64,000 nucleotides of DNA, taken from positions 1 through 64,000 of the forward strand of contig JAEUSQ010000012.1 in NCBI GenBank assembly GCA_016788705.1, in the 5' to 3' direction. The DNA comes from Bacteroidetes Order II. bacterium (lineage in GTDB: Bacteria > Bacteroidota > Rhodothermia > Rhodothermales > UBA2364). Position numbers and translations under genes: made by a program. The notes beneath the pieces are model-generated. The model did not search any database. It was given only the letters and a program-made list of their open reading frames with translations, and was not told the DNA's origin. Shown in pieces: positions 42,747-51,710 of this stretch (within the stretch, counting starts at the first letter, position 1; every line of letters begins with the position of its first letter).

Positions 42747-43849
42747 CGGGTTTCTGTTGTTTTGGTGATGCCCGGATAGTCCAGAAACACCACTTTATGT
42801 GGAACAGGTGGCAGGTTTTCAATTTTTGCTTTACCGCTACCATCCGTCTGGCCTTTTCGTACTTCGCCGTTCGAGACATATACCAAATATGAAGCACTCG
42901 GAATCCCACGGCCTGTATCATCTTTTAGGAGAATCTGGATAAACGAGCTGAAACGCATGAGGTTAGAGCGTGTCTTGGTGTTTTGAATCAGGACTTCAAA
43001 ATAAAATTCGGGCGAGGAAAAATGGGTTACAGGCTGGTTTGGATCCATAAACGGATGTTCATATTTCCATGAAACCGAGACTTTCTCTCCCTGCGTGGTG
43101 GATTCCACCTCGGCAATGACCACATCGGCCTTTTTGATGTCGCGTTTATGAATTTGGAAAAGGGCCTTGGTTCCGTTCTCAAATCCTAAAACTTTGGCTT
43201 CTAAGGTGAGGATGTCGCCAACTTTGGCTTCTTGTTTACTCCATTTGGCGCCATAGGCCGCATAAATTTCTACTTTGCTTTGACCGTTTTTTTTCATGCC
43301 ATATCGGTGGATCAATCCGGCCCCGTTGCTGTGTCCTCTTTCCACACGCCCATCGGCATCGGTAAACGTATTGGGGACATTGGGGATAGGTTTTCCGGCT
43401 TTGTCTTTCACTTGAAACACCACCCAATGTTGAATGGGTTTCGGTTCGTGATTCAGCTTACTTAGGGCAATGGTAGCGCCCGTTTGCGCACTTCCACCCC
43501 CGCCTCCTCCGGGTGCGGCACTTCCGCCACCGCTTCCGGAGCCAGCACTTGTCCCGATCAAGACAGTCATACAGCCCAAGGCCACCACATCTGGTGGTCC
43601 AACGCAGACCAACATATCCCCCATCCGGAGCGCAGGCAAGCCGCCAATCAAAACGGTGGGCGCACCGGGTGGCAAGGCTGGCCCACCAACATGTGGAATG
43701 GGTGCTGGTGCTGGCGTGACCATTGGGCAAACGTGCATATCCCCCACCCGTGCGGCAGGCATACCACCAATTAATACCGTGGGTGCACCCATGACGATGG
43801 AACCGCCATGTGCCGTCATATCGCCCAATCTTGCTGCGGGTTGTCCCAT
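42743..43849 (-). CDS. PAAR-domain tip protein with C-terminal beta-sandwich cargo region
   Basis: This 368-residue protein has an N-terminal PAAR domain (about residues 1-100). Two repeats, PAARLGDMTAHGGSIVMGAPTVLIGG and LPALRMGDMLVC, form the cone that caps VgrG. A Gly/Ser-rich linker follows (GGGSAAPGGGGGG), then Ig/transthyretin-like domains: VFQVKDKAGKPIPNVPNTF, VLGFENGTKALFQIHK and a final LLKDDTGRGIPSASYLVYV unit. These are adaptor or effector-docking domains rather than enzymes. It starts 14 bases after the first vgrG and is followed by the PG-binding-like gene. Confidence 0.85.
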   Translation of the reverse strand: MGQPAARLGDMTAHGGSIVMGAPTVLIGGMPAARVGDMHVCPMVTPAPAPIPHVGGPALPPGAPTVLIGGLPALRMGDMLVCVGPPDVVALGCMTVLIGTSAGSGSGGGSAAPGGGGGGSAQTGATIALSKLNHEPKPIQHWVVFQVKDKAGKPIPNVPNTFTDADGRVERGHSNGAGLIHRYGMKKNGQSKVEIYAAYGAKWSKQEAKVGDILTLEAKVLGFENGTKALFQIHKRDIKKADVVIAEVESTTQGEKVSVSWKYEHPFMDPNQPVTHFSSPEFYFEVLIQNTKTRSNLMRFSSFIQILLKDDTGRGIPSASYLVYVSNGEVRKGQTDGSGKAKIENLPPVPHKVVFLDYPGITKTTETR

Positions 43850-43863
43850 AATTCACTTCCTCC

Positions 43864-46053
43864 TTAATTGATCATCACGATTCCGCCTTTGATGGTGGTC
43901 ATGGCCGAGCCCGAAACTTCTGCCATGGTTCCTTTTACATTGGCTTGTACCGAGGCTTGTAGATTGGCATTCACATTGGCCTTCACCGTTGCGTTTACTT
44001 GTGCCTCTATGTTTACATTGATGCCTTTCATGTCCATATTCGCGCCTGCTTCTATGGCGTGGTTCGCTCCAGCCTTCGAGGTAATATTCGTATCGGCTTC
44101 GTTTGTAATTTCCATCGCTTTCACCTCGATGGCCTGTTTTACCTCGGTAGTGGATTTGCCGTCTATGATCAGTTTGTGATCACCGCCTACTTTTGTTTCC
44201 ATTTCAGCGGTCTCAATCAGAAGTTTACCAGAGGGGCATTTGATGGAGATGTCCCCTTCCTCCGAGACAATGGAGACAGACTTTTCGTCGAAGTTAAGTG
44301 TAATACCCACTTTTGTGTCTTTGTCGGCCCATGTTGCAACGGCGCCAACAGGACTTTTGTCCACAATCGTGAAATAGTGCTTATCTATGGTGTAGAGCTT
44401 AAATCCGGAAATTCCGTCCTTCTCGTCCTGTAGCAAGAAGTCGTGGCCTTTCGCCGTTTTAATATTGATACTCTTTTGGTCGTCGTCCATCACAATCACA
44501 TGTCCAGTTTTGGTTGTGATCTGAATTTTATTGTGTTCATCGTCCAGAACCAAGTCGTGCGCATCTGCCGAGGTAAGCTGTATTTTTGTTTTGTCTTTCT
44601 CGTCGCTCATCTTTAGAATATTACCTGCCCATGTTCGAATGATGTTTTCATAAGCATTTTGGTTGGTAACGGGCGTATTATTAGAAGGATTAGGTATGGT
44701 TCCAAGCGCCATCGGGCGGTCCACATTGCCGTCCATAAACGCCAAAACCATCTCGGTATTGGCATGATTGGGAAAGTGAATGCCATAGTCGGCTCCGGTA
44801 TAGGGCTGCGACATACGGATAGGTAAAGACGATTGCCCAGATTGCGTGGAGTCCTGATCGAAAGGAAGTTTTACGTGGTATTCACCGTTTTTGTCCACAA
44901 AAGCATATTGTCCGCCTGCCGATTCCACCTTCGCGGTGATAATGCCATGAATGCGTGGAATGGTGGTTTTTCTCTCTGGTCGAAAAGGGACATTGGCTGG
45001 AATACAACGGAAATGATTGGCATATTTGGGACGATTACCTCCTGAGTCCAAACCAATGCCTTGACTGCCCTCATGTCGTACTTCGGTAAGGAGATAGTCT
45101 ATGTTGCGCTCGCTTCGGTAGTGTTGCTCCAGCGAAAAAATAAGCCCACTTCGGAATGCGCCACAGTCACTTTCCCCATCAATGAGCAGTTTTTGGCTGT
45201 TAAAATATTCTTGACGAACCTGTACTAAATAGTTGCCGTGTCCTGTATGCTGATAATCGGGTGCATATTCATAGTGAAGCCCGGCCAACGCCTGTGCGGA
45301 GGCTTTTTCTACGGCCAAATTCAAGTTTGGCGAACGATAATAATAATCGTCTAATAGTGTTTTTCCGGTAGTCAGTTGGGCACTAAAGATGAAGTTGCGT
45401 ACAATCTCTTGGTCGTCGCTATCGCTAAGCCCGCCTTCGTGGTGAAAAGGTAGCGCGCCTCCTTCGATGTGTGGATTAGATAAACTATCATCACAAATCA
45501 TGAGTTTATCTACATCCCCCGAGTGGTCGAAGTAATAGAACATCCCATAATGTTCTAGCTGGCGGAAGATAAAGTCTAAGTCCGACTCTTGGTATTGAAT
45601 CGTAAACTCTCGAGTAGGGTAGCGGGTTGAGTTGGTTGCGGGAAGCTCAAAGTCTTGTCCTGCACTAAAACCGCCATCGGAGAGTAATTTTTTAATAATG
45701 TCCAAGATGCTCATGTTCTGGAAAACCCGACTATACTGCCCCAAGCCGAGACGGGTTAGACGGGGAACCATCACAAATTCGTATAAAAAGCGACCTCCAG
45801 ACATATGGCCTTGCTTAAAAAAGGAGACCAAACCATGAAATGGCATGTCTTTTCCGTCGCGTTCTATATATAAATGACAGGTCTGATTGATCAGGTCTTC
45901 ATAGATCATCTGGTCATCGTCCGAGATCAAGTCAATATCGAACCGAAATAATTCGGAAATGGCTTCGCGTCCTTGAAAATGGAGTACCTCCCAAGAATCG
46001 GTGCTGGTACTGCCCGCTTCGAAGGTTATATGTGCATCTCGATTGGCAGGCAT
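43864..46053 (-). CDS. vgrG: T6SS spike protein VgrG, first copy
   Basis: A spike subunit of about 729 residues. The gp27-like region includes YQESDLDFIFRQLEHYGMFYYFDHSG, and the OB-fold contains IRMSQPYTGADYGIHFPNHANTEMV, followed by GTIPNPSNNTPVTNQNAYENIIRTW. The C-terminus is a repetitive beta-helix needle with alternating Val/Asn and Ala repeats (ATVKANVNANLQASVQANVKG). The start at 46053 (MPANRDAHITF) places the gene after a terminator-like hairpin at 46087-46125; a TTG at 46128 would begin inside that hairpin. It heads the cargo half of the locus and precedes the PAAR gene. Confidence 0.93.
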   Translation of the reverse strand: MPANRDAHITFEAGSTSTDSWEVLHFQGREAISELFRFDIDLISDDDQMIYEDLINQTCHLYIERDGKDMPFHGLVSFFKQGHMSGGRFLYEFVMVPRLTRLGLGQYSRVFQNMSILDIIKKLLSDGGFSAGQDFELPATNSTRYPTREFTIQYQESDLDFIFRQLEHYGMFYYFDHSGDVDKLMICDDSLSNPHIEGGALPFHHEGGLSDSDDQEIVRNFIFSAQLTTGKTLLDDYYYRSPNLNLAVEKASAQALAGLHYEYAPDYQHTGHGNYLVQVRQEYFNSQKLLIDGESDCGAFRSGLIFSLEQHYRSERNIDYLLTEVRHEGSQGIGLDSGGNRPKYANHFRCIPANVPFRPERKTTIPRIHGIITAKVESAGGQYAFVDKNGEYHVKLPFDQDSTQSGQSSLPIRMSQPYTGADYGIHFPNHANTEMVLAFMDGNVDRPMALGTIPNPSNNTPVTNQNAYENIIRTWAGNILKMSDEKDKTKIQLTSADAHDLVLDDEHNKIQITTKTGHVIVMDDDQKSINIKTAKGHDFLLQDEKDGISGFKLYTIDKHYFTIVDKSPVGAVATWADKDTKVGITLNFDEKSVSIVSEEGDISIKCPSGKLLIETAEMETKVGGDHKLIIDGKSTTEVKQAIEVKAMEITNEADTNITSKAGANHAIEAGANMDMKGINVNIEAQVNATVKANVNANLQASVQANVKGTMAEVSGSAMTTIKGGIVMIN

Positions 46054-46086
46054 AGGAATGGGTGCTGAATGATAAGAAAGAGATAA

Positions 46087-46125
46087 GTTCCGAAGCCCGG
46101 CATAAGCATTGTGGGGCTTCGGAAC
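46087..46125 (-). terminator. Hairpin between clpV and vgrG
   Basis: A perfect 12-bp stem (GTTCCGAAGCCC with GGGCTTCGGAAC) lies 23 bases past the clpV stop on the minus strand. It has no long T-run, so it may attenuate or protect mRNA rather than end it. Confidence 0.6.
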
Positions 46126-46147
46126 CAAAAGCTACCGATAAGACCAA

Positions 46148-48784
46148 TCAGGTAAAAGTATAGGTAAAGTTGCCATCGGCATCAATACCCAACAAGAGCG
46201 CATCAGGCATGTTTTCATCCACCATACGGAGGAGAAGGGCACGCGAGGCTTCGGGAAGTACGGTTCGGTCTATAATAAAATCTATATTCCGGGCACCACT
46301 ATCCACCTGCGTACAGCGTTCCACAATGCGTTCCACCACTTCGTCGGAGTAGGAAAACGTCATTTGGTGAGAGGCCGCCAATCGTTTACCAATTCGGTTG
46401 AGTTTGAGTTTGGTAATGGCCCTAACGGCTTCTTTGTTGAGCGGGTAGTAGGGAATCACCTTCATACGTGCCAGAAGCGCGGGTTGGAAGTGTCCTACCA
46501 AATCGCGGTGAATGGCATCGCGCATGGCATCGGGCGATGGGCGCGGGTCTTCCAAGCCCATCGTGGTCAGGGTTTCCGTTCCTAAATTGGAAGTAAGCAT
46601 GATTACGGTGTTGCGGAAGTCAATCTCCCGTCCTTCGCCATCTCGCATAAAGCCTTTGTCGAAGACCTGATAGAACAGGTTCATTACATCTTTATGCGCT
46701 TTTTCGCATTCATCCAAGAGAACAACAGAATAAGGTCTTTGCCGAACGGCTTCGGTCAGGATACCGCCCTCCCCATAGCCCACATATCCTGGAGGCGCAC
46801 CTTTCAACTGCGAGACGGTATGGGATTCCTGGTATTCACTCATGTTAATGGTGGTCAGGAATTTTTCGCCGCCAAACATTTCCTCGGCCACCATGCGGGC
46901 GGTTTCGGTCTTTCCCGTTCCACTTGGCCCCACAAAAAGGAATACTGCAATGGGCGCATCGGGGTTCTTCATACCCGCCTTGGCCGTCCGAATGACATCC
47001 GAGACATCCTCGATGGCCTCGTCTTGTCCTTTAATATGGGCTTTCAGGCGGTCGTCCATTTCTAAAAGGGTCTTGGCCTCGTCCTTCATCATGCTTCCTA
47101 CCGGAATACCCGTCCAGTCTGCAATGATTTGTGCAATGACCGCCGGATTCACCTCGGCATGAACCAAGGGGTCTTCGCCCTGAATACCCTTGAGTTGTTC
47201 TTGGTAGCCAGACATTTCGGTACGGAGCGCCATTAAGTCACCATCCTGATTGGAGATTTTTTCTCGGATGTCTCTAATTTTTAAGACGATATCCAATTCT
47301 TCTTTCCATCGTTTCTCGAAGGCTTCTTTTTGGACGTTGGCTTCTGCAAGTTCGCCCAGCAGTTTGTTCAGTTTTTCGAGATCATCAGAAAGGCCGGTGG
47401 CAATATCGCGCTTATTGGCCTCAATCTCTACCTCCAGATTTGCAATGGTCCGTTCTATGTCATCCAATTGCCCCGGCTTGGCGGTTTGGCCCATTTTCAC
47501 CCGTGCAGAAGCAGTGTCTAATAAGTCCACCGCTTTATCGGGCAATTGGCGTCCGGCAATATAGCGTGAGGAAAGAGCGGCTGCGGCTTGGGTGGCTTCG
47601 GTAGAGATGTGGAGTTTATGGAATTTCTCGTAGATACCTTTGATGCCGCGCAACATCATGGAGGCTTTTTCGATGTCTGGTTCTTCCACTTTGATGGGTT
47701 GGAAGCGGCGCTCTAATGCAGGGTCTTTCTCGATATATTGTTTGTATTCGGAAAACGTTGTGGCGGCAATCGTCCGAAGTTCACCACGTGCCAAGGCGGG
47801 CTTTAGCAAATTCGCCGCATCGCCTGTTCCTTGCGAGCCACCCGCGCCAATTAGTGTATGTGCTTCATCAATGAATAAGATGATGGGCTTGGGCGCGGCC
47901 CTCAATTCCTCAATCACGTTTTTGAGGCGGTTTTCAAATTCACCTTTTACGCCTGCACCGGCCTGCAAGAGAGCGAGGTCCAGACCACGAATTTCGCATT
48001 CTTTGAGCGAATCCGGTACATCCCCCTCCACCAAACGCAATGCCAAGCCCTCGACGATGGCCGTTTTTCCAACGCCCGCTTCTCCAATAAGGATCGGGTT
48101 GTTTTTTCGGCGGCGGCTCAGTACGTCTATCGCCTGACGAATCTCGGCATCACGCCCAAAAATTGGGTCTATTTTTCCGGCGCGGGCCTTTCCAGTTACG
48201 TCGGTCGTATAAAGGTCTAAGGCCGTTTCGCCGCTGGCCTGTTCCCCTGCCGTCACATTGTGGGGCATATTTCCGGCGGACCTACTGGCCATCGTGTCTT
48301 CAATGGAGCCACCCACTACCTCGCGAAATTTTTGCCGAAGATCATCCGTTGCTACGCCCGAAAGGGCTTCAACATAGCCCTCCAATCGCAGAGTATCCGC
48401 CGTAAGGATGGCTTCCACCATATGGCCAGAACGCACTTCGTTGGCGTTATGATGTACGGATGCCACCACCCAAGCCGACTCGACCAACTGTAACAATACG
48501 GGTGAAAAAGAGGGCCTTCCGGTATTTCCTGTGCGAAAACTTTCCAAGCGGTGTTGTAATACCACCCAAAGGTTGTTTTTGGGAATGCCGTAATGATCCA
48601 TAATTTTGGTGATGTCACCCGTTCCGTCTTCCATCATTTTGAGCAGTAAATGCTCTAACGAGACTTCGTAGTGACCGCGTGTAATGCAAAATCCGGCGGC
48701 GGCCTCCATCATGCGGGTATTGTAGGCATTCAGCCGAGAAAGAAGTTTGCGTAAGTCTTTGGTAACCATACGGTTGAAGGGCAT
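46148..48784 (-). CDS. clpV: T6SS sheath-recycling AAA+ ATPase ClpV
   Basis: An ATPase of about 878 residues that takes apart contracted TssB/TssC sheaths. The N-domain begins around LRKLLSRLNAYNTRMMEAAAGF with VSLEHLLLKMMEDGTG. The first AAA module has Walker A GEAGVGKTAIVEG and Walker B ILFIDEAHTLIG. A coiled middle domain follows, and the second module has Walker A GPSGTGKTETAR and Walker B VVLLDECEKAH. The start at 48784 (or Met at 48769) lies past the tssG stop; the longer frame from 49000 would overlap tssG with an unrelated N-terminus. Presence of ClpV marks a T6SS and not a phage tail or eCIS. Confidence 0.92.
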   Translation of the reverse strand: MPFNRMVTKDLRKLLSRLNAYNTRMMEAAAGFCITRGHYEVSLEHLLLKMMEDGTGDITKIMDHYGIPKNNLWVVLQHRLESFRTGNTGRPSFSPVLLQLVESAWVVASVHHNANEVRSGHMVEAILTADTLRLEGYVEALSGVATDDLRQKFREVVGGSIEDTMASRSAGNMPHNVTAGEQASGETALDLYTTDVTGKARAGKIDPIFGRDAEIRQAIDVLSRRRKNNPILIGEAGVGKTAIVEGLALRLVEGDVPDSLKECEIRGLDLALLQAGAGVKGEFENRLKNVIEELRAAPKPIILFIDEAHTLIGAGGSQGTGDAANLLKPALARGELRTIAATTFSEYKQYIEKDPALERRFQPIKVEEPDIEKASMMLRGIKGIYEKFHKLHISTEATQAAAALSSRYIAGRQLPDKAVDLLDTASARVKMGQTAKPGQLDDIERTIANLEVEIEANKRDIATGLSDDLEKLNKLLGELAEANVQKEAFEKRWKEELDIVLKIRDIREKISNQDGDLMALRTEMSGYQEQLKGIQGEDPLVHAEVNPAVIAQIIADWTGIPVGSMMKDEAKTLLEMDDRLKAHIKGQDEAIEDVSDVIRTAKAGMKNPDAPIAVFLFVGPSGTGKTETARMVAEEMFGGEKFLTTINMSEYQESHTVSQLKGAPPGYVGYGEGGILTEAVRQRPYSVVLLDECEKAHKDVMNLFYQVFDKGFMRDGEGREIDFRNTVIMLTSNLGTETLTTMGLEDPRPSPDAMRDAIHRDLVGHFQPALLARMKVIPYYPLNKEAVRAITKLKLNRIGKRLAASHQMTFSYSDEVVERIVERCTQVDSGARNIDFIIDRTVLPEASRALLLRMVDENMPDALLLGIDADGNFTYTFT

Positions 48785-48860
48785 TATGCGGTGGTGATAC
48801 CGCAGGTGAGAAGGAACGTTTTGTATAGGTGGAGGGGCCAAAGCCTGCACCTGTTTTGAT

Positions 48861-49871
48861 TCAAAAATATTGGATGATTCGCTTGTGTAAGGCTTCTTTG
48901 GCATGACCCAGCATACCAGTAAGCCCAAGCCGCATAGGTTTGTCTTTCCCCAGCGATTGGCGGGGCAAGAGGTTCGCAGGTATTTCCAGTTGTAGGTCAT
49001 AACTCAGGCCATCCGGCGCATAAAGTCCTACCAAATAGCGGATCATGGCTTCATACTGGCCACCGGGCAATAAGCCCAGATATTGTTCTAAGGAATGGAT
49101 CTGCATATGAATACGGAACTTACCAGAAATATCGAATAATTTGCGGCCAAGCGTGATGTTATTGCCAAGCAACATGCCATTTCGGGATTTCCGGCTCATA
49201 ACAGGGCGTTCGCTGAGTTCCACCCATCGGGGAATGTTTTCCTGAATTCTTACCTTTGTGTCTTCAAAAAATGCCTCTAAAAGGGCACGTAAACCTTCGA
49301 CATTTCGGGTGGGAGAAGAAAGCCGCCCGGCAAACGCTGCCAAACGCATCGGCGAAAAAAAATGGCCGGAACGCTGGTCTGGAAGACCAATGCCAGCCAA
49401 TGCAAAAAAACGTTCGGCATGACGGTCCACATGCTCGTTCTGTGCCTGAAGCGAGGGTTGGTACTTCTTCCAAGCCCTAAAAAAATGTTGATAAAGCCGA
49501 TGATTAAAGAAATCTAAAAAAGTCTTTAAGGGCAAGGTATAAGCCTGATCGGTCGCGATTTCATCGTAAAAATAAACCGGAAGCGGTGATGCAATGCCAT
49601 ATAGCCCCATGAAGGTTACGGTCACTGCGGGCATAGAATGGCCATGCCGTTGCGTTATTTCAATGTTTTTGACATCTGACGGCGGGAATATCAATCCTGT
49701 ATGCGGTTGAATAAAAACCGGATGCGTCTCGTTATCAGTATAAACATCGCTTCGTTTTTGGTCCCCATATTGCCGTTCTAAGAGCATCACCGCCTGAAAG
49801 AAGTCGAATTGATGCGGTTCTTGCAACATGCGTTCCATGACGCGGTGGCTGGGTTTCTTTTTAATGGCCAT
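48861..49871 (-). CDS. tssG: T6SS baseplate protein TssG
   Basis: This 336-residue baseplate wedge subunit opens KKKPSHRVMERMLQEPHQFDFFQAVMLLER, the family's hallmark helix, and contains NIEITQRHGHSMPAVTVTFMGLYGIASPLPVYF, matching the conserved core of TssG. It forms the wedge with TssF and TssE. It is 44 bases downstream of tssF and upstream of clpV. Length is typical. Confidence 0.9.
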   Translation of the reverse strand: MAIKKKPSHRVMERMLQEPHQFDFFQAVMLLERQYGDQKRSDVYTDNETHPVFIQPHTGLIFPPSDVKNIEITQRHGHSMPAVTVTFMGLYGIASPLPVYFYDEIATDQAYTLPLKTFLDFFNHRLYQHFFRAWKKYQPSLQAQNEHVDRHAERFFALAGIGLPDQRSGHFFSPMRLAAFAGRLSSPTRNVEGLRALLEAFFEDTKVRIQENIPRWVELSERPVMSRKSRNGMLLGNNITLGRKLFDISGKFRIHMQIHSLEQYLGLLPGGQYEAMIRYLVGLYAPDGLSYDLQLEIPANLLPRQSLGKDKPMRLGLTGMLGHAKEALHKRIIQYF

Positions 49872-49899
49872 AGATTCCGTTTTTCATTCTGACTTTATG

Positions 49900-49938
49900 A
49901 AACTGGTTTAACGCCTTATAAAACTGGTTTAACGCCTT
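49900..49938. repeat. 21-bp tandem duplication at the end of tssF
   Basis: AAACTGGTTTAACGCCTT occurs at 49900-49917 and 49921-49938, with a 21-bp period. On the minus strand it encodes the last residues GVKPVL of TssF and is copied, in frame, just past the stop codon as GVKPVS-stop. Replication slippage is likely. Confidence 0.85.
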
Positions 49939-51658
49939 TTTGCGGCGCCCATTCATATGTCTTTCCAGAAGGCATCGAAACAAGCGTGAGATATACAAAC
50001 GAATTAATAGTGGCATACATGCCCAAAAAATGGCTCATTACCAATCCGAAAAGGCATAAGTCTCCTTCGTCTGCAAAAGCCCCATCTTGAACTTCCAAGA
50101 CCACTTCGGAGCCACGAATGATGGCCCCCCGATATACCCGCTCTTTGGGTCGCCAGATAATGCTGCGTATGCCTTCGATGCGCTTGCGGTTGGCTTCGCT
50201 GCGCTCCCAGTCGTACAGGCTAAGCAAAAGCCGGAAAGAGATTGGATTGGCGATGGACATGTGGTTCATCGAAAGATGAGAAATCAGTTTCCAGAAAAAA
50301 TTCTGGTCACGCGGCGGATGACGGTCTAACGTGGGTTGGGTCAAATTGCGCAACTGTACCACATCTGCAAAACCAGGCGGCGGCTTGGAAATATCGCCTT
50401 CTTTTAGGTGTTCACGGGGCAAACTTCGGTTGGTAGCCAAGGCCGTAATGGAAAGGGTCTCGTTAGCCAAGTCTTGATCGAGGTTAGAGCCTAAAATGGA
50501 AAGATACATGTCGTATTGTCCCGAAGGGGCTTGCCGGATCTTAGTCGTGTAAAACCTTCCTTTTTCGTCTCGTTCAAATGAATAAAACGGTTTATAATAA
50601 TGCCGTCGGTTGGTTCGCTCTTCAATTCCTACGACTTCGGTGGTATCATAAAGCTCAAAACTACGTGGCGCATTGGTGTCGGGATTAATGCGATACTCGG
50701 TCGTGAGATGATCCACCCGAATAGGGGTTGTGTCTTTTGGAAAGAGGTTGATAATGGGGGTACAGTGGAGCCGGATATTATCCGTTTTAAAACGCCGATC
50801 TTCTGGGAAGGAGCGGTCAAAGTCCACCCGTACTTCAAAAAACGTTGGTGGTTCTTCTGGGGTAAAGCGATCAAAGCCACACAAATCCACAAACCAGAAT
50901 TTGGGCCGGAAGCTGAAATATTCTTGCAACAACCGAAATCCTTTAAAAGAAAACCGAGAATAGGGTAAGAGACCGTCTTCCTCCATAAATCCACAAGGTT
51001 CTACCCACGACTGATTGTTGGCAATGGTAAATGGCTGGTCCTCAGGCCCACAAAAGAGGGTCACGCGCCGTACATGGCGGGTCATAAACAAATGCAGGGT
51101 AGAAGCAATGGCTGGATCTGCATAAAAAAACAGCCGGAGTTTTCCGTTTTTAAAACGGAGATTTTCAAAGGAAGCCCCTTTTAATAAATCAAACCTCAAG
51201 TTGAGGCTCGAACTGCCCGGTATCCAAGTCATTTCGGCTTTGGACAAGGTCAATGGGTGAACGTCCAAAGCGTTGGTGGTCGTAAAACGGCAGGCGACAT
51301 TTTCTGGCCCCACAGGCTTAGAAATGACTTCGGTTCCAGCAGCATAGCTTGTAGTTTCTTGAATAACACCGATTTTAGGGCGCATTTCTAAGATAGACAG
51401 ACCGGGAATAGGGCGCAGATAATGGGGCCACATTAGGTTAAATAACCCCTCGGTATATTCCGGTAAATCATCGTCTAGGCGCTCATGAATCCGCCCAGAA
51501 AGAAAAGCGAATCCTTCAAATAACCGCTCCACGTATGGGTCGCGATCGGTAATGCTGTCTAAATTCAGAAAACGGGCGGTTTCCGGATGCGCCTGTGCAA
51601 ATGCTTTGCCGGCTTCGTGCAGATACCGCATTTCTTCTTCGTAGTATTTTCTCGACAC
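49916..51658 (-). CDS. tssF: T6SS baseplate protein TssF
   Basis: This 580-residue protein begins SRKYYEEEMRYLHEAGKAFAQAHPETA and continues with PYVERLFEGFAFLSGRIHERLDDDLPEYTEGL and NLMWPHYLRPIPGLSI, the strongest signature in the family. It forms the baseplate wedge with TssG and TssE. It starts 52 bases after tssE. A tandem 21-bp duplication around its stop codon is the only oddity. Confidence 0.94.
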   Translation of the reverse strand: MSRKYYEEEMRYLHEAGKAFAQAHPETARFLNLDSITDRDPYVERLFEGFAFLSGRIHERLDDDLPEYTEGLFNLMWPHYLRPIPGLSILEMRPKIGVIQETTSYAAGTEVISKPVGPENVACRFTTTNALDVHPLTLSKAEMTWIPGSSSLNLRFDLLKGASFENLRFKNGKLRLFFYADPAIASTLHLFMTRHVRRVTLFCGPEDQPFTIANNQSWVEPCGFMEEDGLLPYSRFSFKGFRLLQEYFSFRPKFWFVDLCGFDRFTPEEPPTFFEVRVDFDRSFPEDRRFKTDNIRLHCTPIINLFPKDTTPIRVDHLTTEYRINPDTNAPRSFELYDTTEVVGIEERTNRRHYYKPFYSFERDEKGRFYTTKIRQAPSGQYDMYLSILGSNLDQDLANETLSITALATNRSLPREHLKEGDISKPPPGFADVVQLRNLTQPTLDRHPPRDQNFFWKLISHLSMNHMSIANPISFRLLLSLYDWERSEANRKRIEGIRSIIWRPKERVYRGAIIRGSEVVLEVQDGAFADEGDLCLFGLVMSHFLGMYATINSFVYLTLVSMPSGKTYEWAPQKGVKPVL

Positions 51659-51710
51659 GGTCTAAGGGCTTAGGGCAATCGGTGGGCAAACCGGTGCCTT
51701 TTCTGAGTGT

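Noticed and set aside
47640-48137. 165-residue open frame antisense to clpV
   Set aside because: It is serine-rich shadow sequence opposite conserved AAA+ motifs.
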